A stretch of DNA of 64,000 nucleotides from Cetobacterium sp. ZOR0034. GTDB taxonomy: Bacteria > Fusobacteriota > Fusobacteriia > Fusobacteriales > Fusobacteriaceae. Both the position numbers and the translations under genes were made by a program. Positions within the stretch are counted from its first letter, which is position 1. Each line of letters opens with the position of its first letter. Positions 16,790-25,132 of this stretch are shown in pieces. Where the stretch lies: contig NZ_JTLI01000002.1 in NCBI RefSeq assembly GCF_000799075.1, forward strand, positions 58,724-122,723, read 5' to 3'. The notes beneath the pieces are model-generated. The model was not told the origin of the DNA and did not search any database. It worked only from the letters and a program-made list of their open reading frames with translations.

Positions 16790-17383
16790 TTATATCTCTT
16801 GTCTTCCATCTAAGGCTCTTGATATTGTTGCAACATCTGCAAACTCTATATTTCCTCCCATTGGAATTCCACTTGCAATCTTAGTTATTTTTACATCAAA
16901 CGGCTTTAGTAACTTAGTTAAATAAAGTGCTGTTGTTTCTCCCTCTAAATCTGGATTTAAAGCTAGAATAACCTCTTTTATCTCATCTTTCGCTACTCTT
17001 TCTAATAGAGATTTCAAATTTAGCTTGTCTGGTGTCATTCCATTTAATGGATCAATTTTTCCATTTAAAACATGGTATGTACCTTTATATCTCTTTGTTT
17101 TTTCTAATGGAATAATATCTCTACTATCCTCTACGACACAGATGATATCCTTTTCTCTAAATTCATCTCTACAAATATCACACGTTTCATTCTCACTAAA
17201 ATTTCCACACACTGAGCATTTTTTAACAGTTTCCTTTACATCTTTCAACGCTTTAGAAAATCTTTCTACCTCAGTATCACTCATTTCTAAAACGTGAAAT
17301 GCTAATCTTACAGCACTTTTTCTTCCGATTCCAGGTAATCTGTTAAACTCATCAATCAATATTTCTAATGACTTAGTTGCCAT
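16790..17383 (-). CDS. recR: Recombination mediator protein RecR
   Basis: A 197-residue protein of RecFOR-dependent gap repair. Helix-hairpin-helix 'FNRLPGIGRKSAVRLAFH' (about 13-30), a four-Cys zinc finger (Cys56, 59, 68, 71), and a TOPRIM domain beginning 'ICVVEDSRDI' with 'ALNPDLEGETTALYL' (about 142-156) are all present. Length is typical (about 198). It is the last gene of the accD-accA-pfkA-small protein-recR run; dnaX and the YbaB gene that often precede recR are not here. Confidence 0.97.
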   Translation of the reverse strand: MATKSLEILIDEFNRLPGIGRKSAVRLAFHVLEMSDTEVERFSKALKDVKETVKKCSVCGNFSENETCDICRDEFREKDIICVVEDSRDIIPLEKTKRYKGTYHVLNGKIDPLNGMTPDKLNLKSLLERVAKDEIKEVILALNPDLEGETTALYLTKLLKPFDVKITKIASGIPMGGNIEFADVATISRALDGRQEI

Positions 17384-17395
17384 TTAAACTCCTTA

Positions 17396-17716
17396 CTACT
17401 TTTTTTCTACTGTAGTCTTTTGAGCTAATGATCTTGTAATCTCTTTTATGCTTTTAGAAATTTCTCTTCTTTCCTTTCCTAACTCAGCATTTTTTATGAT
17501 ATAATCATCAACTCTATCCTCGTAGTCACCCTTCATGTTTTCAATTATATCAATAATTTCAGCATAAGTCATTCCAGGCTTTAAGTATTCTTTTAAATTT
17601 GATAGAAGATCTACTCTTTTTCTATTATCTCTAATTTTTCTATCGTTATCTTCAATCTCTCTTTTTATTTTATTTTTTCTTCTTTCTTTTCTAACAACAT
17701 CTAAAACTGTAATCAT
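17396..17716 (-). CDS. Small charged coiled-coil protein of unknown function
   Basis: A 106-residue protein, I do not recognise the family. It is extremely rich in Lys, Arg, Glu and Asp ('[26 protein letters not shown]'-like composition over residues 9-35) and is predicted to be almost wholly helical, two charged helices separated by '[10 protein letters not shown]' (about 46-55). There is no signal peptide or Cys. It is in an operon between pfkA (16 bases) and recR (12 bases), with a GGTGA ribosome site. A structural or RNA-associated role is possible but nothing in the sequence proves one. Confidence 0.7.
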   Translation of the reverse strand: MITVLDVVRKERRKNKIKREIEDNDRKIRDNRKRVDLLSNLKEYLKPGMTYAEIIDIIENMKGDYEDRVDDYIIKNAELGKERREISKSIKEITRSLAQKTTVEKK

Positions 17717-17732
17717 AACTTTTCACCAGCTC

Positions 17733-18698
17733 CTATTTACAAAGTGTTAATGCTAATTCATAATCTTTAGTAATATCGTATTTTCTTGTACCTTCCCAAG
17801 CAAATGATATTGGATGAGTTACTAATTCGTTGCTTTCAATTCCAACCATAACTCCACCTTCTCCAGCTTCAAGAAGTTCTACTGCCTTTGCACCCATTTT
17901 AGTTGCTAGTACTCTATCAAATCCTGATGGAGTTCCACCTCTTTGAACGTGAGCTAAAACAACACTTCTAACTTCAGTTGTTACTTTTTCTTTTAATTGT
18001 TTTTCAATCTCAAGAACGCTTCCAACACCTTCAGCTATAAGTACTATATCATGTAATTTTCCTTGTCTTCTTCTCTCTTTAATTTGGTAAGCTAACATTT
18101 CAATTGGTTCGTCGATTTCTGGAATTAAAACTCCATCTCCTCCACCTGCTAGTGTTGCATGAAGAGCTAAATCTCCTGCATGTCTTCCCATAACTTCCAT
18201 CAAGATTGTTCTTTCATGAGAAGTTGCTGTATCTCTTAATTTTGATATAGCATCTAATATTGTATTTAAACAAGTATCAAATCCTATTGTGTAATCTGTT
18301 CCGATTATATCGTTATCTATTGTTCCAGGTAATCCTACAACTTTAAATCCATGCTCTTTAGATAGTAAGTCTGCTCCTCTATAAGAACCGTCTCCTCCAA
18401 CTACTACTAGTCCTTCGATTCCTCTTTTCTTAAGATTTTCTGCAGCTATAGCTCTGAATTTTGGATCTTTAAACTCTAAACATCTAGCAGTTAAAAGAAC
18501 CGTACCACCTCTATCAATTATTCCTGATACATGGCTTCCATTCATTTGGAATATCTCATCGTGTAACATTCCTAAGTATCCTCTTTTTACTCCAAATACT
18601 TCCATTCCTTTTGCTAAAGCTACTTTAGCTACCGCTCTTACTGCAGCGTTCATTCCTGGAGCATCTCCTCCACTTGTTAAAACCGCTATTCTTTTCAT
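17733..18698 (-). CDS. pfkA: ATP-dependent 6-phosphofructokinase
   Basis: A 321-residue glycolytic enzyme that phosphorylates fructose 6-phosphate to fructose 1,6-bisphosphate. 'TSGGDAPGMNAAVRA' (ATP loop, about 8-22), 'RGYLGM', 'GGDGSYRGADLL', the catalytic 'PGTIDNDI' (about 124-131) and 'EVMGRHAG' are intact; 'GGDGS' with Gly after GGD marks the ATP-dependent rather than PPi-dependent type. The ATG at 18698 has GGAGGTG about 9 bases before it and gives the standard length; an upstream in-frame ATG overlaps that site. It follows accA directly. PfkA here and FruK at 25873 give two independent entries to glycolysis. Confidence 0.97.
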   Translation of the reverse strand: MKRIAVLTSGGDAPGMNAAVRAVAKVALAKGMEVFGVKRGYLGMLHDEIFQMNGSHVSGIIDRGGTVLLTARCLEFKDPKFRAIAAENLKKRGIEGLVVVGGDGSYRGADLLSKEHGFKVVGLPGTIDNDIIGTDYTIGFDTCLNTILDAISKLRDTATSHERTILMEVMGRHAGDLALHATLAGGGDGVLIPEIDEPIEMLAYQIKERRRQGKLHDIVLIAEGVGSVLEIEKQLKEKVTTEVRSVVLAHVQRGGTPSGFDRVLATKMGAKAVELLEAGEGGVMVGIESNELVTHPISFAWEGTRKYDITKDYELALTLCK

Positions 18699-18732
18699 AA
18701 AGACTTGCACCTCCGACACTTTCTATTAAAAT

Positions 18733-19683
18733 TTAGATTGTTTTCTCTATAAAACTTCCCATTTTTCTAAACTTATTATATCTATTTTTTAGTAAAGTAT
18801 CTACATCTAATTTAGATAACTCTGAAAGTGATGACAAAATAACACTTTTAAGGTCATTTGCTGCACACTTATAATCCCTATGAGCGCCACCTAATGGTTC
18901 TTTTACAATGCCGTCAATTATACCTAAACTTTGTAAACTTTTACCTGATATTTTTAAGTTATTTGCAGCCTCTGGTGCCTTAGATGAATCTTTGTATAAA
19001 ATTGCTGCACAGCCTTCTGGTGATATAACAGAATAAACCGAATTTTCTAGCATATAAACTTTATCTGCTACCCCTAGTGCTAATGCTCCTCCTGACCCTC
19101 CTTCACCTATTACTATCGAGATTATTGGAGTTTTTATACCTGCCATCTCTAATAGATTTCTAGCAATTGCCTCTCCTTGTCCATGTTTTTCAGCTTCTAT
19201 TCCTGGATAAGCACCCGCTGTATCTATTAAATTTACTATTGGTATCGAAAATCTTTCAGCCATTCTAAACAATCTTAATGCTTTTCTGTATCCTTCAGGG
19301 CTAGCCATTCCGAAGTTTCTATGCAGATTTTCTTCTATACTTCTTCCTTTTTGATGACCAATAATCATCACTTTTTTTCCATCAATTTTGCAAAGTCCAC
19401 CAACAATTGCTGGATCATCTTTGCACAATCTATCTCCGTGCAGTTCTACAAAGTCTGTCGTCATATTTTTTATGTAATCCAATGTATATGGTCTCTCTGG
19501 ATGACGAGCAATAGCTACTCTATCCCAGTCATTTAAATTTTCATATGCCGATTTTAAATACTCATCTCTTTGCTTTGTCAGTTTTTCTATCTCTAAGCTC
19601 AAATCTATCTTTTTTTCTTTCGAAAAATTTTTAAGTTCCGATATTTTCGTTTCTAAATCCAAAATTTCGTTATTAAATTTCAT
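18733..19683 (-). CDS. accA: Acetyl-CoA carboxylase carboxyltransferase subunit alpha
   Basis: A 316-residue crotonase-fold subunit that, with AccD, transfers CO2 from carboxybiotin to acetyl-CoA, the first step in fatty acid synthesis. Family signatures: N-terminal coiled helix (1-45), 'ARHPERPYTLDYI' (about 59-71), 'HGDRLCKDDPAIVGG', 'PEGYRKALRLFRMAERFSIP', 'IDTAGAYPGIEAE' and 'GEGGSGGALALGVAD'. Length is typical (about 315-320). It follows accD by 26 bases; biotin carboxylase and carrier protein genes are not in the window. Confidence 0.97.
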   Translation of the reverse strand: MKFNNEILDLETKISELKNFSKEKKIDLSLEIEKLTKQRDEYLKSAYENLNDWDRVAIARHPERPYTLDYIKNMTTDFVELHGDRLCKDDPAIVGGLCKIDGKKVMIIGHQKGRSIEENLHRNFGMASPEGYRKALRLFRMAERFSIPIVNLIDTAGAYPGIEAEKHGQGEAIARNLLEMAGIKTPIISIVIGEGGSGGALALGVADKVYMLENSVYSVISPEGCAAILYKDSSKAPEAANNLKISGKSLQSLGIIDGIVKEPLGGAHRDYKCAANDLKSVILSSLSELSKLDVDTLLKNRYNKFRKMGSFIEKTI

Positions 19684-19709
19684 GACACTCTCCTATAAAT
19701 AAGCTATTT

Positions 19710-20594
19710 CTAGATTATATTATCTATAATTTTATGAAGAGTTCTCTTCATATCCTCTCTTTTTACAATAACATCTACCATTCCACATTCCTGTAAAAAT
19801 TCACTTCTTTGGAATCCATTAGGTAATTTTTGTTTTATTGTTTGCTCAATTACTCTCTGACCTGCAAATCCTATCAGTGCATCTGGCTCTGTCATTATAA
19901 TATCTCCTAGCATTGCAAACGAGGCAGTAACTCCTCCTGTTGTAGGATTTACTGGTATAGATATAAATGGTAGTCCTGCCGCTCTTAATCTCTCTAATGC
20001 AGCTGAAGTCTTTGCCATTTGCATAAGTGATAGTATCCCTTCATGCATTCTAGCTCCTCCCGATGAAGATACAACTACAACAGGAATCTTAAACTTAATT
20101 CCTCTTTCTATTGCTCTAGTTATCTTTTCACCAACAACTGATCCCATACTTCCACCTAAAAAATCAAAATCCATAACAGCCATACTTACTTTTATTCCAA
20201 AAATATCTCCAATTCCTGCTACTACACCTTCAAACATCCCTGTTTTCTCTACTGCTGCTTCATATTTTTCTTTATATCCTGGGAAATCTAATGGATTTTC
20301 TGAAACTAAATTTTTATCCATCTCTTGGAACGTATCTTCATCAATCAATAGTGCAACTCTTTCTTTTGCACTCATCGAGAAATAATAATCACAATGTGGA
20401 CATTTTTGTAAATTTTGCTCAATATCATTTTTATAGATAATCTCATTACACTCTGGGCATTTCTCCCACAAACCAGTTATTTTGGTCTTCTTTATTATTT
20501 TTTCCTCTTTTTCTTCAACTTTTTTATTTTCTGATTTATTTTCCTTAACAGTTAAAGTCGCATACTTTTTTTTATTCAAAGAAAAAAACTTCAT
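19710..20594 (-). CDS. accD: Acetyl-CoA carboxylase carboxyltransferase subunit beta
   Basis: A 294-residue partner of AccA. A four-Cys zinc ribbon (Cys46, 49, 65, 68) follows a charged, Lys/Glu-rich N-terminal arm of about 40 residues; then the crotonase fold with 'GSMGSVVGEKITRAIE', 'SSSGGARMHEG' and 'PTTGGVTASFAM'. The ATG at 20594 has AGGAGG five bases upstream, so I prefer it over the ATG seven codons earlier, which would contain that ribosome site. First gene of accD-accA-pfkA-x-recR. The promoter carries a repeated operator-like sequence described separately. Confidence 0.97.
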   Translation of the reverse strand: MKFFSLNKKKYATLTVKENKSENKKVEEKEEKIIKKTKITGLWEKCPECNEIIYKNDIEQNLQKCPHCDYYFSMSAKERVALLIDEDTFQEMDKNLVSENPLDFPGYKEKYEAAVEKTGMFEGVVAGIGDIFGIKVSMAVMDFDFLGGSMGSVVGEKITRAIERGIKFKIPVVVVSSSGGARMHEGILSLMQMAKTSAALERLRAAGLPFISIPVNPTTGGVTASFAMLGDIIMTEPDALIGFAGQRVIEQTIKQKLPNGFQRSEFLQECGMVDVIVKREDMKRTLHKIIDNII

Positions 20595-20625
20595 ATTTTC
20601 CTCCTGAAACTTCATTATTTTTTTA

Positions 20626-20671
20626 ATATTTCAATATCTCATTCTATAAGATTTTTCACTATATTTCAATA
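20626..20671 (-). promoter_or_regulatory. accD promoter with duplicated operator-like 11-mer
   Basis: Minus-strand TTGAAA (20669-20664), 17 bases, TAGAAT (20646-20641). The 11-mer TATTGAAATAT occurs twice on this strand, once overlapping the -35 box (20671-20661) and once downstream of the start (20636-20626). Such an arrangement suits a repressor of lipid synthesis, but no regulator can be named from the sequence. Confidence 0.55.
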
Positions 20672-20676
20672 ATTAT

Positions 20677-20705
20677 TTGATTTTGACACTTTTATATTAT
20701 AAAAT
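20677..20705 (+). promoter_or_regulatory. Promoter of the chorismate mutase - citXG operon
   Basis: TTGATT (20677-20682), a 17-base spacer and TAAAAT (20700-20705), back to back with the accD promoter. Confidence 0.55.
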
Positions 20706-20722
20706 GTCTATTGATAATATTC

Positions 20723-21394
20723 ATGAAATGGGTGATTAAAATTACAAACGATATTAACATATTAAGAGAGAAAATTGATAGTATTGATAAAGAGATAATC
20801 AAGTTGATATTAAAAAGAATGGAAATTGTTCATCAAGTTGGAGTTACAAAATCTAAAGATAATAGTCGAATATATGTTCCTGAAAGAGAAATTGCTATTT
20901 ATAAAAAACTCAGTGTACTCTCTGGAATTTCAAATAAAGACATCTCAAATTTTTATACAGAGATTATCTCATTTTGTAGAAAACTTGAAGGAATTTTAGA
21001 TGTAGCTATTAAAAAGGATTCTTATTCTTTACTTGGTGTTAAAAAACTATTCGGTGAGCATGTAAACTCCATTTTTGTTGAAAGTTTTGAAGACATCAAT
21101 ACAGATATAAAATATATTTTGGCTCCATTTAATAAAGAAATATTAGATTTTATTCAAAAAAAAGGTTGGTCTGTTATAAACAGAGCTCATATAAATAATG
21201 AAACACTTTATTTATTTTCAAGTTTCGAAAATAAAATATTTAAGGATAACGATATCGCGATGATTTTAGAATCGACGAAACTTTCAGATGATTTTATCGA
21301 AATAAATAATGAAACCTTTATAAGTTTGATACCTTACGAAAATATCGAACTTTTTAGTGACTCTACTATTTTAGGAGTCATACCTAATAACTAA
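20723..21394 (+). CDS. AroQ-type chorismate mutase domain protein with unknown C-terminal part
   Basis: About 223 residues. The N-terminal 90 residues match the helical AroQ chorismate mutase: 'INILREKIDSIDKEIIKLILKRMEIVHQVGVTKS' spans the first long helix with the substrate-binding Arg and Lys positions, then 'YVPEREIAIY' and 'FYTEIISFCRKLE'. The remaining 130 residues I do not recognise; they do not show a prephenate dehydratase or ACT signature. The start is uncertain: the ATG at 20723 lacks a ribosome site, while GGTGAT precedes an in-frame ATT at 20741 at a good distance. It leads an operon with a lipoprotein and citC-citXG, an odd mixture for a shikimate enzyme. Confidence 0.72.
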   Translation: MKWVIKITNDINILREKIDSIDKEIIKLILKRMEIVHQVGVTKSKDNSRIYVPEREIAIYKKLSVLSGISNKDISNFYTEIISFCRKLEGILDVAIKKDSYSLLGVKKLFGEHVNSIFVESFEDINTDIKYILAPFNKEILDFIQKKGWSVINRAHINNETLYLFSSFENKIFKDNDIAMILESTKLSDDFIEINNETFISLIPYENIELFSDSTILGVIPNN

Positions 21395-21425
21395 TAAAAC
21401 TATTAAAATAACAGGGGGAGGGAAC

Positions 21426-21944
21426 ATGTTAAAAAAAATAATAGCAATACTTTTTTCTATTTTATTTTTAGGTTGTAATAGTCTATCTATTCCAAATCCT
21501 ATAGAAAATTCAGAATCAAATGATCGTGCTACAACTTCTGTTGATTCTGAAAATGAAGTAATAGGAATAGGATCTGCAAAAATCAGTAGCAGCGGAACAT
21601 TAGTAGCTAATGGGAAAGCTTCCCGTGAAGCAAAAGATCGATTAAAATCTAGAATTTTAGCCGAAGAAGATATCATCTTCAAGTCATTTTTAGTTCCTGC
21701 TGACCCATATACAAAAAAAATTCTTTCACCAGCACTTTCTGATTTAATGGATTATACAGCTACGCAATTAGTACAAAGAGCTGCTGAAAAAGATACATGG
21801 ACAGAGAACAACAAAGTTTATATTGTTTATAGTATGTCAAAAAGTGAGATTTTAAGTGAATCTCAAAATATATTTATTCAATATCTTGATGATATAACTA
21901 GTAAGTTTCAACTTATAAAAGAGGGAGTGAATCAATCACAATGA
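21426..21944 (+). CDS. LPP20-like outer-envelope lipoprotein
   Basis: A 172-residue lipoprotein: Lys-Lys start, hydrophobic segment and lipobox LFLGC (Cys about residue 17), after which a Ser/Asn-rich linker leads to a domain with 'GIGSAKISSSGTLVANGKASREAKDRLKSRIL', resembling the repeat-carrying LPP20/FlgT-N type domain found in lipoproteins of Helicobacter and others. Function is not known. GGGGGAGGG gives a strong ribosome site. Its stop overlaps the citC start by 4 bp (ATGA), so it is translated in step with citrate lyase maturation genes, with no evident functional link. Confidence 0.65.
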   Translation: MLKKIIAILFSILFLGCNSLSIPNPIENSESNDRATTSVDSENEVIGIGSAKISSSGTLVANGKASREAKDRLKSRILAEEDIIFKSFLVPADPYTKKILSPALSDLMDYTATQLVQRAAEKDTWTENNKVYIVYSMSKSEILSESQNIFIQYLDDITSKFQLIKEGVNQSQ

Positions 21945-22975
21945 ATATAGAAACACTTAATCTAAAAAGTAACTATCAAAAAAATGAGTTAAAAGATTTT
22001 TTAAAAAAATTTGATTTAACTTTTGATGAAGCTATAGACTACTCTTTAGTCATTAGAAAAGATGAAGAGATTGTTGCAACAGCATCAAAAAGTAAGGATA
22101 TCATTAAATGTTTTGCTATCGACGATTCTTTAAGAGGAGAAGGAGTTACAAACACTTTAGTTACAACACTTCTAAATAAATCTTTCGACGAAGGGATATT
22201 CCATAGCTTTGTATTCACGAAACCTTCTAATGAAGATATTTTTAAAGGTGTCGGATTCAAATCTATTTCAAAAACAGATAAAGTTGCATTACTTGAAATT
22301 GGAATGAACTCTATCGACAAAACTATAAATAAAATAAAATCCCAACTCAATTGGCAAGAAAATAGTAACAATGGTCTTCTAATAATGAATTGCAATCCAT
22401 TTACATTAGGCCATCAATTCTTAATCGAATATGCTTCTAAACAAATGGATAATATTTTAATTTTAGTAGTTGAGGAAAATAAATCTTCATTCCCTTTTAT
22501 AGATAGGATGGAGTTAGTAAAAAAAGGAACCTCTCATTTAAATAATGTTACTGTTCTACCTAGTACTGAGTATGTTATATCTTCAGCAACATTTCCTAAT
22601 TATTTCCTTAGAAAAGAGGATGATTCTCTTGTTGAATTTATGAAACTTGATACACTTATCACTGCTGAACATTTTTGCAAAAAACTAAATATCAATACAA
22701 GATTTGTTGGAGAGGAACCTTATTGCAAAATTACTCAAAAATATAACGAAACTATGATTGAAACTTTTAAAAATTTCAATCTAAATATCTTAATCATACC
22801 TAGAAAAGAGATGGGAGAAAAAGCTATTAGTGCCTCACGAGTTAGAGAACTCCTTAAAAATGACCAGATTGATGAAATTAAAAGTCTAGTTCCTAAATCT
22901 ACATTAGATTATCTAATCTCTGAAAAAGGAAGGGAGGTTACAGAGAGAATTAAAAATTCTGACTCTGTTCACTAA
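21941..22975 (+). CDS. citC: [Citrate (pro-3S)-lyase] ligase
   Basis: A 344-residue enzyme that uses ATP and acetate to acetylate the prosthetic group of the citrate lyase acyl carrier subunit and so activate the lyase. An N-terminal GNAT-like region (about 1-120, 'FAIDDSLRGEGVTNTLVT') is followed by a nucleotidyltransferase domain with the 'NCNPFTLGHQFLIEYA' HxGH-type motif (about 150-165) and 'ISASRVRELL' near the C-terminus. It overlaps the lipoprotein stop and is followed 6 bases later by citXG. The lyase subunits CitD, CitE and CitF are not in the window. Confidence 0.93.
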   Translation: MNIETLNLKSNYQKNELKDFLKKFDLTFDEAIDYSLVIRKDEEIVATASKSKDIIKCFAIDDSLRGEGVTNTLVTTLLNKSFDEGIFHSFVFTKPSNEDIFKGVGFKSISKTDKVALLEIGMNSIDKTINKIKSQLNWQENSNNGLLIMNCNPFTLGHQFLIEYASKQMDNILILVVEENKSSFPFIDRMELVKKGTSHLNNVTVLPSTEYVISSATFPNYFLRKEDDSLVEFMKLDTLITAEHFCKKLNINTRFVGEEPYCKITQKYNETMIETFKNFNLNILIIPRKEMGEKAISASRVRELLKNDQIDEIKSLVPKSTLDYLISEKGREVTERIKNSDSVH

Positions 22976-22981
22976 TTATCT

Positions 22982-24331
22982 ATGTTTAATTTAGAAGAAT
23001 TTTTATTAATGAGAGAAAAAAGAGTTGATATTCAAAACGAAATTATAAAGGAGTTCAATCAACCTATTTTGGTTTTAAGAGCAAACTATCCTGGTGAAGA
23101 TAAAAACAACTTTGTTCCAAAATATATTATAGAAATTATAAAAGATGAAGTAGTTGAGATTTTCAATTCTGAGATTCTGTTTTCAAAAAAAATAGAATCA
23201 ATTGAAGGTCCAACATATATATACGTTATAAAAAACTCTGGAAAAGAAATAAAAAAAATAGCCATGCTAATTGAAGAAAATCACGATCTTGGAAGATGTG
23301 TAGATATTGATGTTTTTGACTCTGATGGATATGCTTTCTCTAGAAAAGATTTCAACGGCGAAAAAAGAAAATGTCTTCTTTGTGAAGAGATGGCATTCGT
23401 TTGTGCACGTAAGAAAAATCATACTCAAATTGAAGTTCAATCTGCTATTCAAAAAAAATTAGAGTTATATTTAGAAAATCAAAAAATAACAGATAGTATT
23501 GTCAATACATTTTCAAATCTTGCTTTAAAATCTGTTATCCTAGAGGTTTCAGCCTTTCCATCGTTTGGTTTAGTTTCTCCTCAGAGTACCGGTTCTCATA
23601 ATGATATGGACTTCTTTACATTTATCAATAGTGGTTTCTCATTAAATACCTACTTTAGAGAAGTCGTAAAAGCTGGTTGCTCAAAACTTCCAATCGATTT
23701 AATTTTTAAAAAAATTAGATATATGGGAAAAGTTGCTGAAAAAAATATGTTTTTAGCTACAAATAATGTAAATACACATAAAGGATTAATTTTTTTAATG
23801 GGAATTACAGCTACTTGTGCTGCTAAAGCCAAATCTCAAAATTTAACTTTTGAAAATATCTCTATTTTTATTCAAGAGATGTGTAAAGATATCTTAAAAG
23901 ATTTTGACAATATTCATCTAAAGAAAACTCTTACTCATGGAGAAAAACTATTTATCAAGCATGGAATTGTGGGTGTTAGAGGTGTTGCTAAAAATGGTTT
24001 GGATATGGTTTTCAATGGCGGAATCTCTATTTTTAAAAAGTCTATTGCTAACGATGAACATATCAATCATGCCATGATTAGAACATTGATATATCTAATG
24101 AGTATTTTAGAGGATACCACTATTTTGCATAGGCACGATATCGAAGTATTAAATCAAGTTAAACAAACAGCAATACATCTAAAAGAGAAATTTTATGACA
24201 AACCATTAAATATAGAAATCTTAACAGAAATCGAACAAGATTTTATTGGTAAAAGAATCAGTCCTGGTGGAGCTGCTGACTTACTAGCTATCACCATGTT
24301 TCTAGCTTTTATACAAAATAGTTTTGAATAA
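22982..24331 (+). CDS. citXG: CitX-CitG fusion: citrate lyase prosthetic-group synthesis and transfer
   Basis: A 449-residue bifunctional protein. The N-terminal part (about 1-170) is CitX, holo-ACP synthase that attaches the phosphoribosyl-dephospho-CoA group ('GRCVDIDVFDSDG' and 'RKCLLCEEMAFVCARKK' are its conserved stretches). The C-terminal part (about 170-449) is CitG, triphosphoribosyl-dephospho-CoA synthase ('PSFGLVSPQSTGSHNDMDFFTFINS', 'NTHKGLIFLMGI', 'SPGGAADLLAITMF'). Fusions of the two are known in Haemophilus and others. With citC it forms a maturation set without its lyase. Ends in the terminator at 24332-24356. Confidence 0.92.
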   Translation: MFNLEEFLLMREKRVDIQNEIIKEFNQPILVLRANYPGEDKNNFVPKYIIEIIKDEVVEIFNSEILFSKKIESIEGPTYIYVIKNSGKEIKKIAMLIEENHDLGRCVDIDVFDSDGYAFSRKDFNGEKRKCLLCEEMAFVCARKKNHTQIEVQSAIQKKLELYLENQKITDSIVNTFSNLALKSVILEVSAFPSFGLVSPQSTGSHNDMDFFTFINSGFSLNTYFREVVKAGCSKLPIDLIFKKIRYMGKVAEKNMFLATNNVNTHKGLIFLMGITATCAAKAKSQNLTFENISIFIQEMCKDILKDFDNIHLKKTLTHGEKLFIKHGIVGVRGVAKNGLDMVFNGGISIFKKSIANDEHINHAMIRTLIYLMSILEDTTILHRHDIEVLNQVKQTAIHLKEKFYDKPLNIEILTEIEQDFIGKRISPGGAADLLAITMFLAFIQNSFE

Positions 24332-24356
24332 AAAAAGAGGTATAACCTCTTTTTTT
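24332..24356. terminator. Bidirectional terminator citXG / Nudix gene
   Basis: AAAAAGAGGTTA-type stem: AAAGAGGT pairs with ACCTCTTT, flanked by an A-run and a T-run, between convergent genes. Confidence 0.85.
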
Positions 24357-24368
24357 ATTTCCTACTTT

Positions 24369-24983
24369 TTAATCTATATACTCTATTGCAGCTTTTACAA
24401 TCTCTGCAGTCAATCCCCAAATAACCTTGTCTTCATAAATATATAAAAATACTTCTCTAGGAGAACTTTTCCAAGGTGAATGATACATCTTCGGAAGATT
24501 TAACTCTATAGCTGGAAATATATATTTAACTCCATTTTCTTCATAATACGGTCGTGTTTCTACTTCTAACTTCTCCACTCGAGGTTCATTTTCCATAAAA
24601 AATTGAACTGGAACTAAAAAGCACTCCTCTACTTCATCTTCATTAATTTTTATATTAATCAATTCGCTCTCTTTCATAAACCCAAGGAAAGCTTCGACCA
24701 TAACTCCCGAAGGTATAACCAATGTCCCAATTTTTCCTTTTATATCAATCTTTTTTATCCCTATCTCTTCAAAAGATTCTCTCAAAGAAGCTTCTAAAGC
24801 AGTTTCATGCTCTTCTACTCGTCCCCCTGGAAATGATATATCTCCTGCTTGTCTGATACCTTTTGCTCGTTTTTGAAATAAAAAATATTTTCCATCACTT
24901 TTTTCAACAACCAAAGCTATTACCGCTGAATTAAAATATCTATCTTTCCCTATTATCTTTTCTGTAAAATCAAGTTTTTTCAT
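24369..24983 (-). CDS. Nudix hydrolase, CoA pyrophosphatase type (NudL-like)
   Basis: A 204-residue Nudix protein. The Nudix box is complete: 'GGRVEEHETALEASLRESFEEIG' (about 52-74, GX5EX7REUXEEXGU). Just before it, 'LFQKRAKGIRQAGDISFPGG' matches the extra motif of CoA-diphosphatases, which split CoA or oxidised CoA to 3',5'-ADP and phosphopantetheine. Near the C-terminus 'WGLTAEIVKAAIEYI' also fits that subfamily. Single gene with GGAGGAG ribosome site, convergent with citXG and divergent from fruR. Confidence 0.87.
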   Translation of the reverse strand: MKKLDFTEKIIGKDRYFNSAVIALVVEKSDGKYFLFQKRAKGIRQAGDISFPGGRVEEHETALEASLRESFEEIGIKKIDIKGKIGTLVIPSGVMVEAFLGFMKESELINIKINEDEVEECFLVPVQFFMENEPRVEKLEVETRPYYEENGVKYIFPAIELNLPKMYHSPWKSSPREVFLYIYEDKVIWGLTAEIVKAAIEYID

Positions 24984-25041
24984 CTCTATCTCCTCCTTCT
25001 TTATTTTAACTCTTTTTTATAAAAAATCCTTCATTTTTTTA

Positions 25042-25107
25042 TTTTTGATTGTTTTTGAAAGTTTTTGAAAGAAAATGATTGATTTTTATTTTATACTATG
25101 ATAATAT
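25042..25107 (+). promoter_or_regulatory. fru operon promoter with four 10-bp direct operator repeats
   Basis: Four consecutive 10-base units lie at 25042-25081: TTTTTGATTG, TTTTTGAAAG, TTTTTGAAAG, AAAATGATTG. The last overlaps the -35 box TTGATT (25079-25084), which with a 17-base spacer pairs with TAATAT (25102-25107). Direct repeats at one helical turn are typical for DeoR-family repressors, so FruR encoded directly downstream is the likely ligand. Confidence 0.72.
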
Positions 25108-25132
25108 ACTTCATATAAAAGGAAGTGATTTT

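Noticed and set aside
25042..25081. Tandem repeats read as a CRISPR or satellite fragment
   Set aside because: Units are only 10 bases, without spacers, and lie on a promoter; an operator is the simpler explanation.
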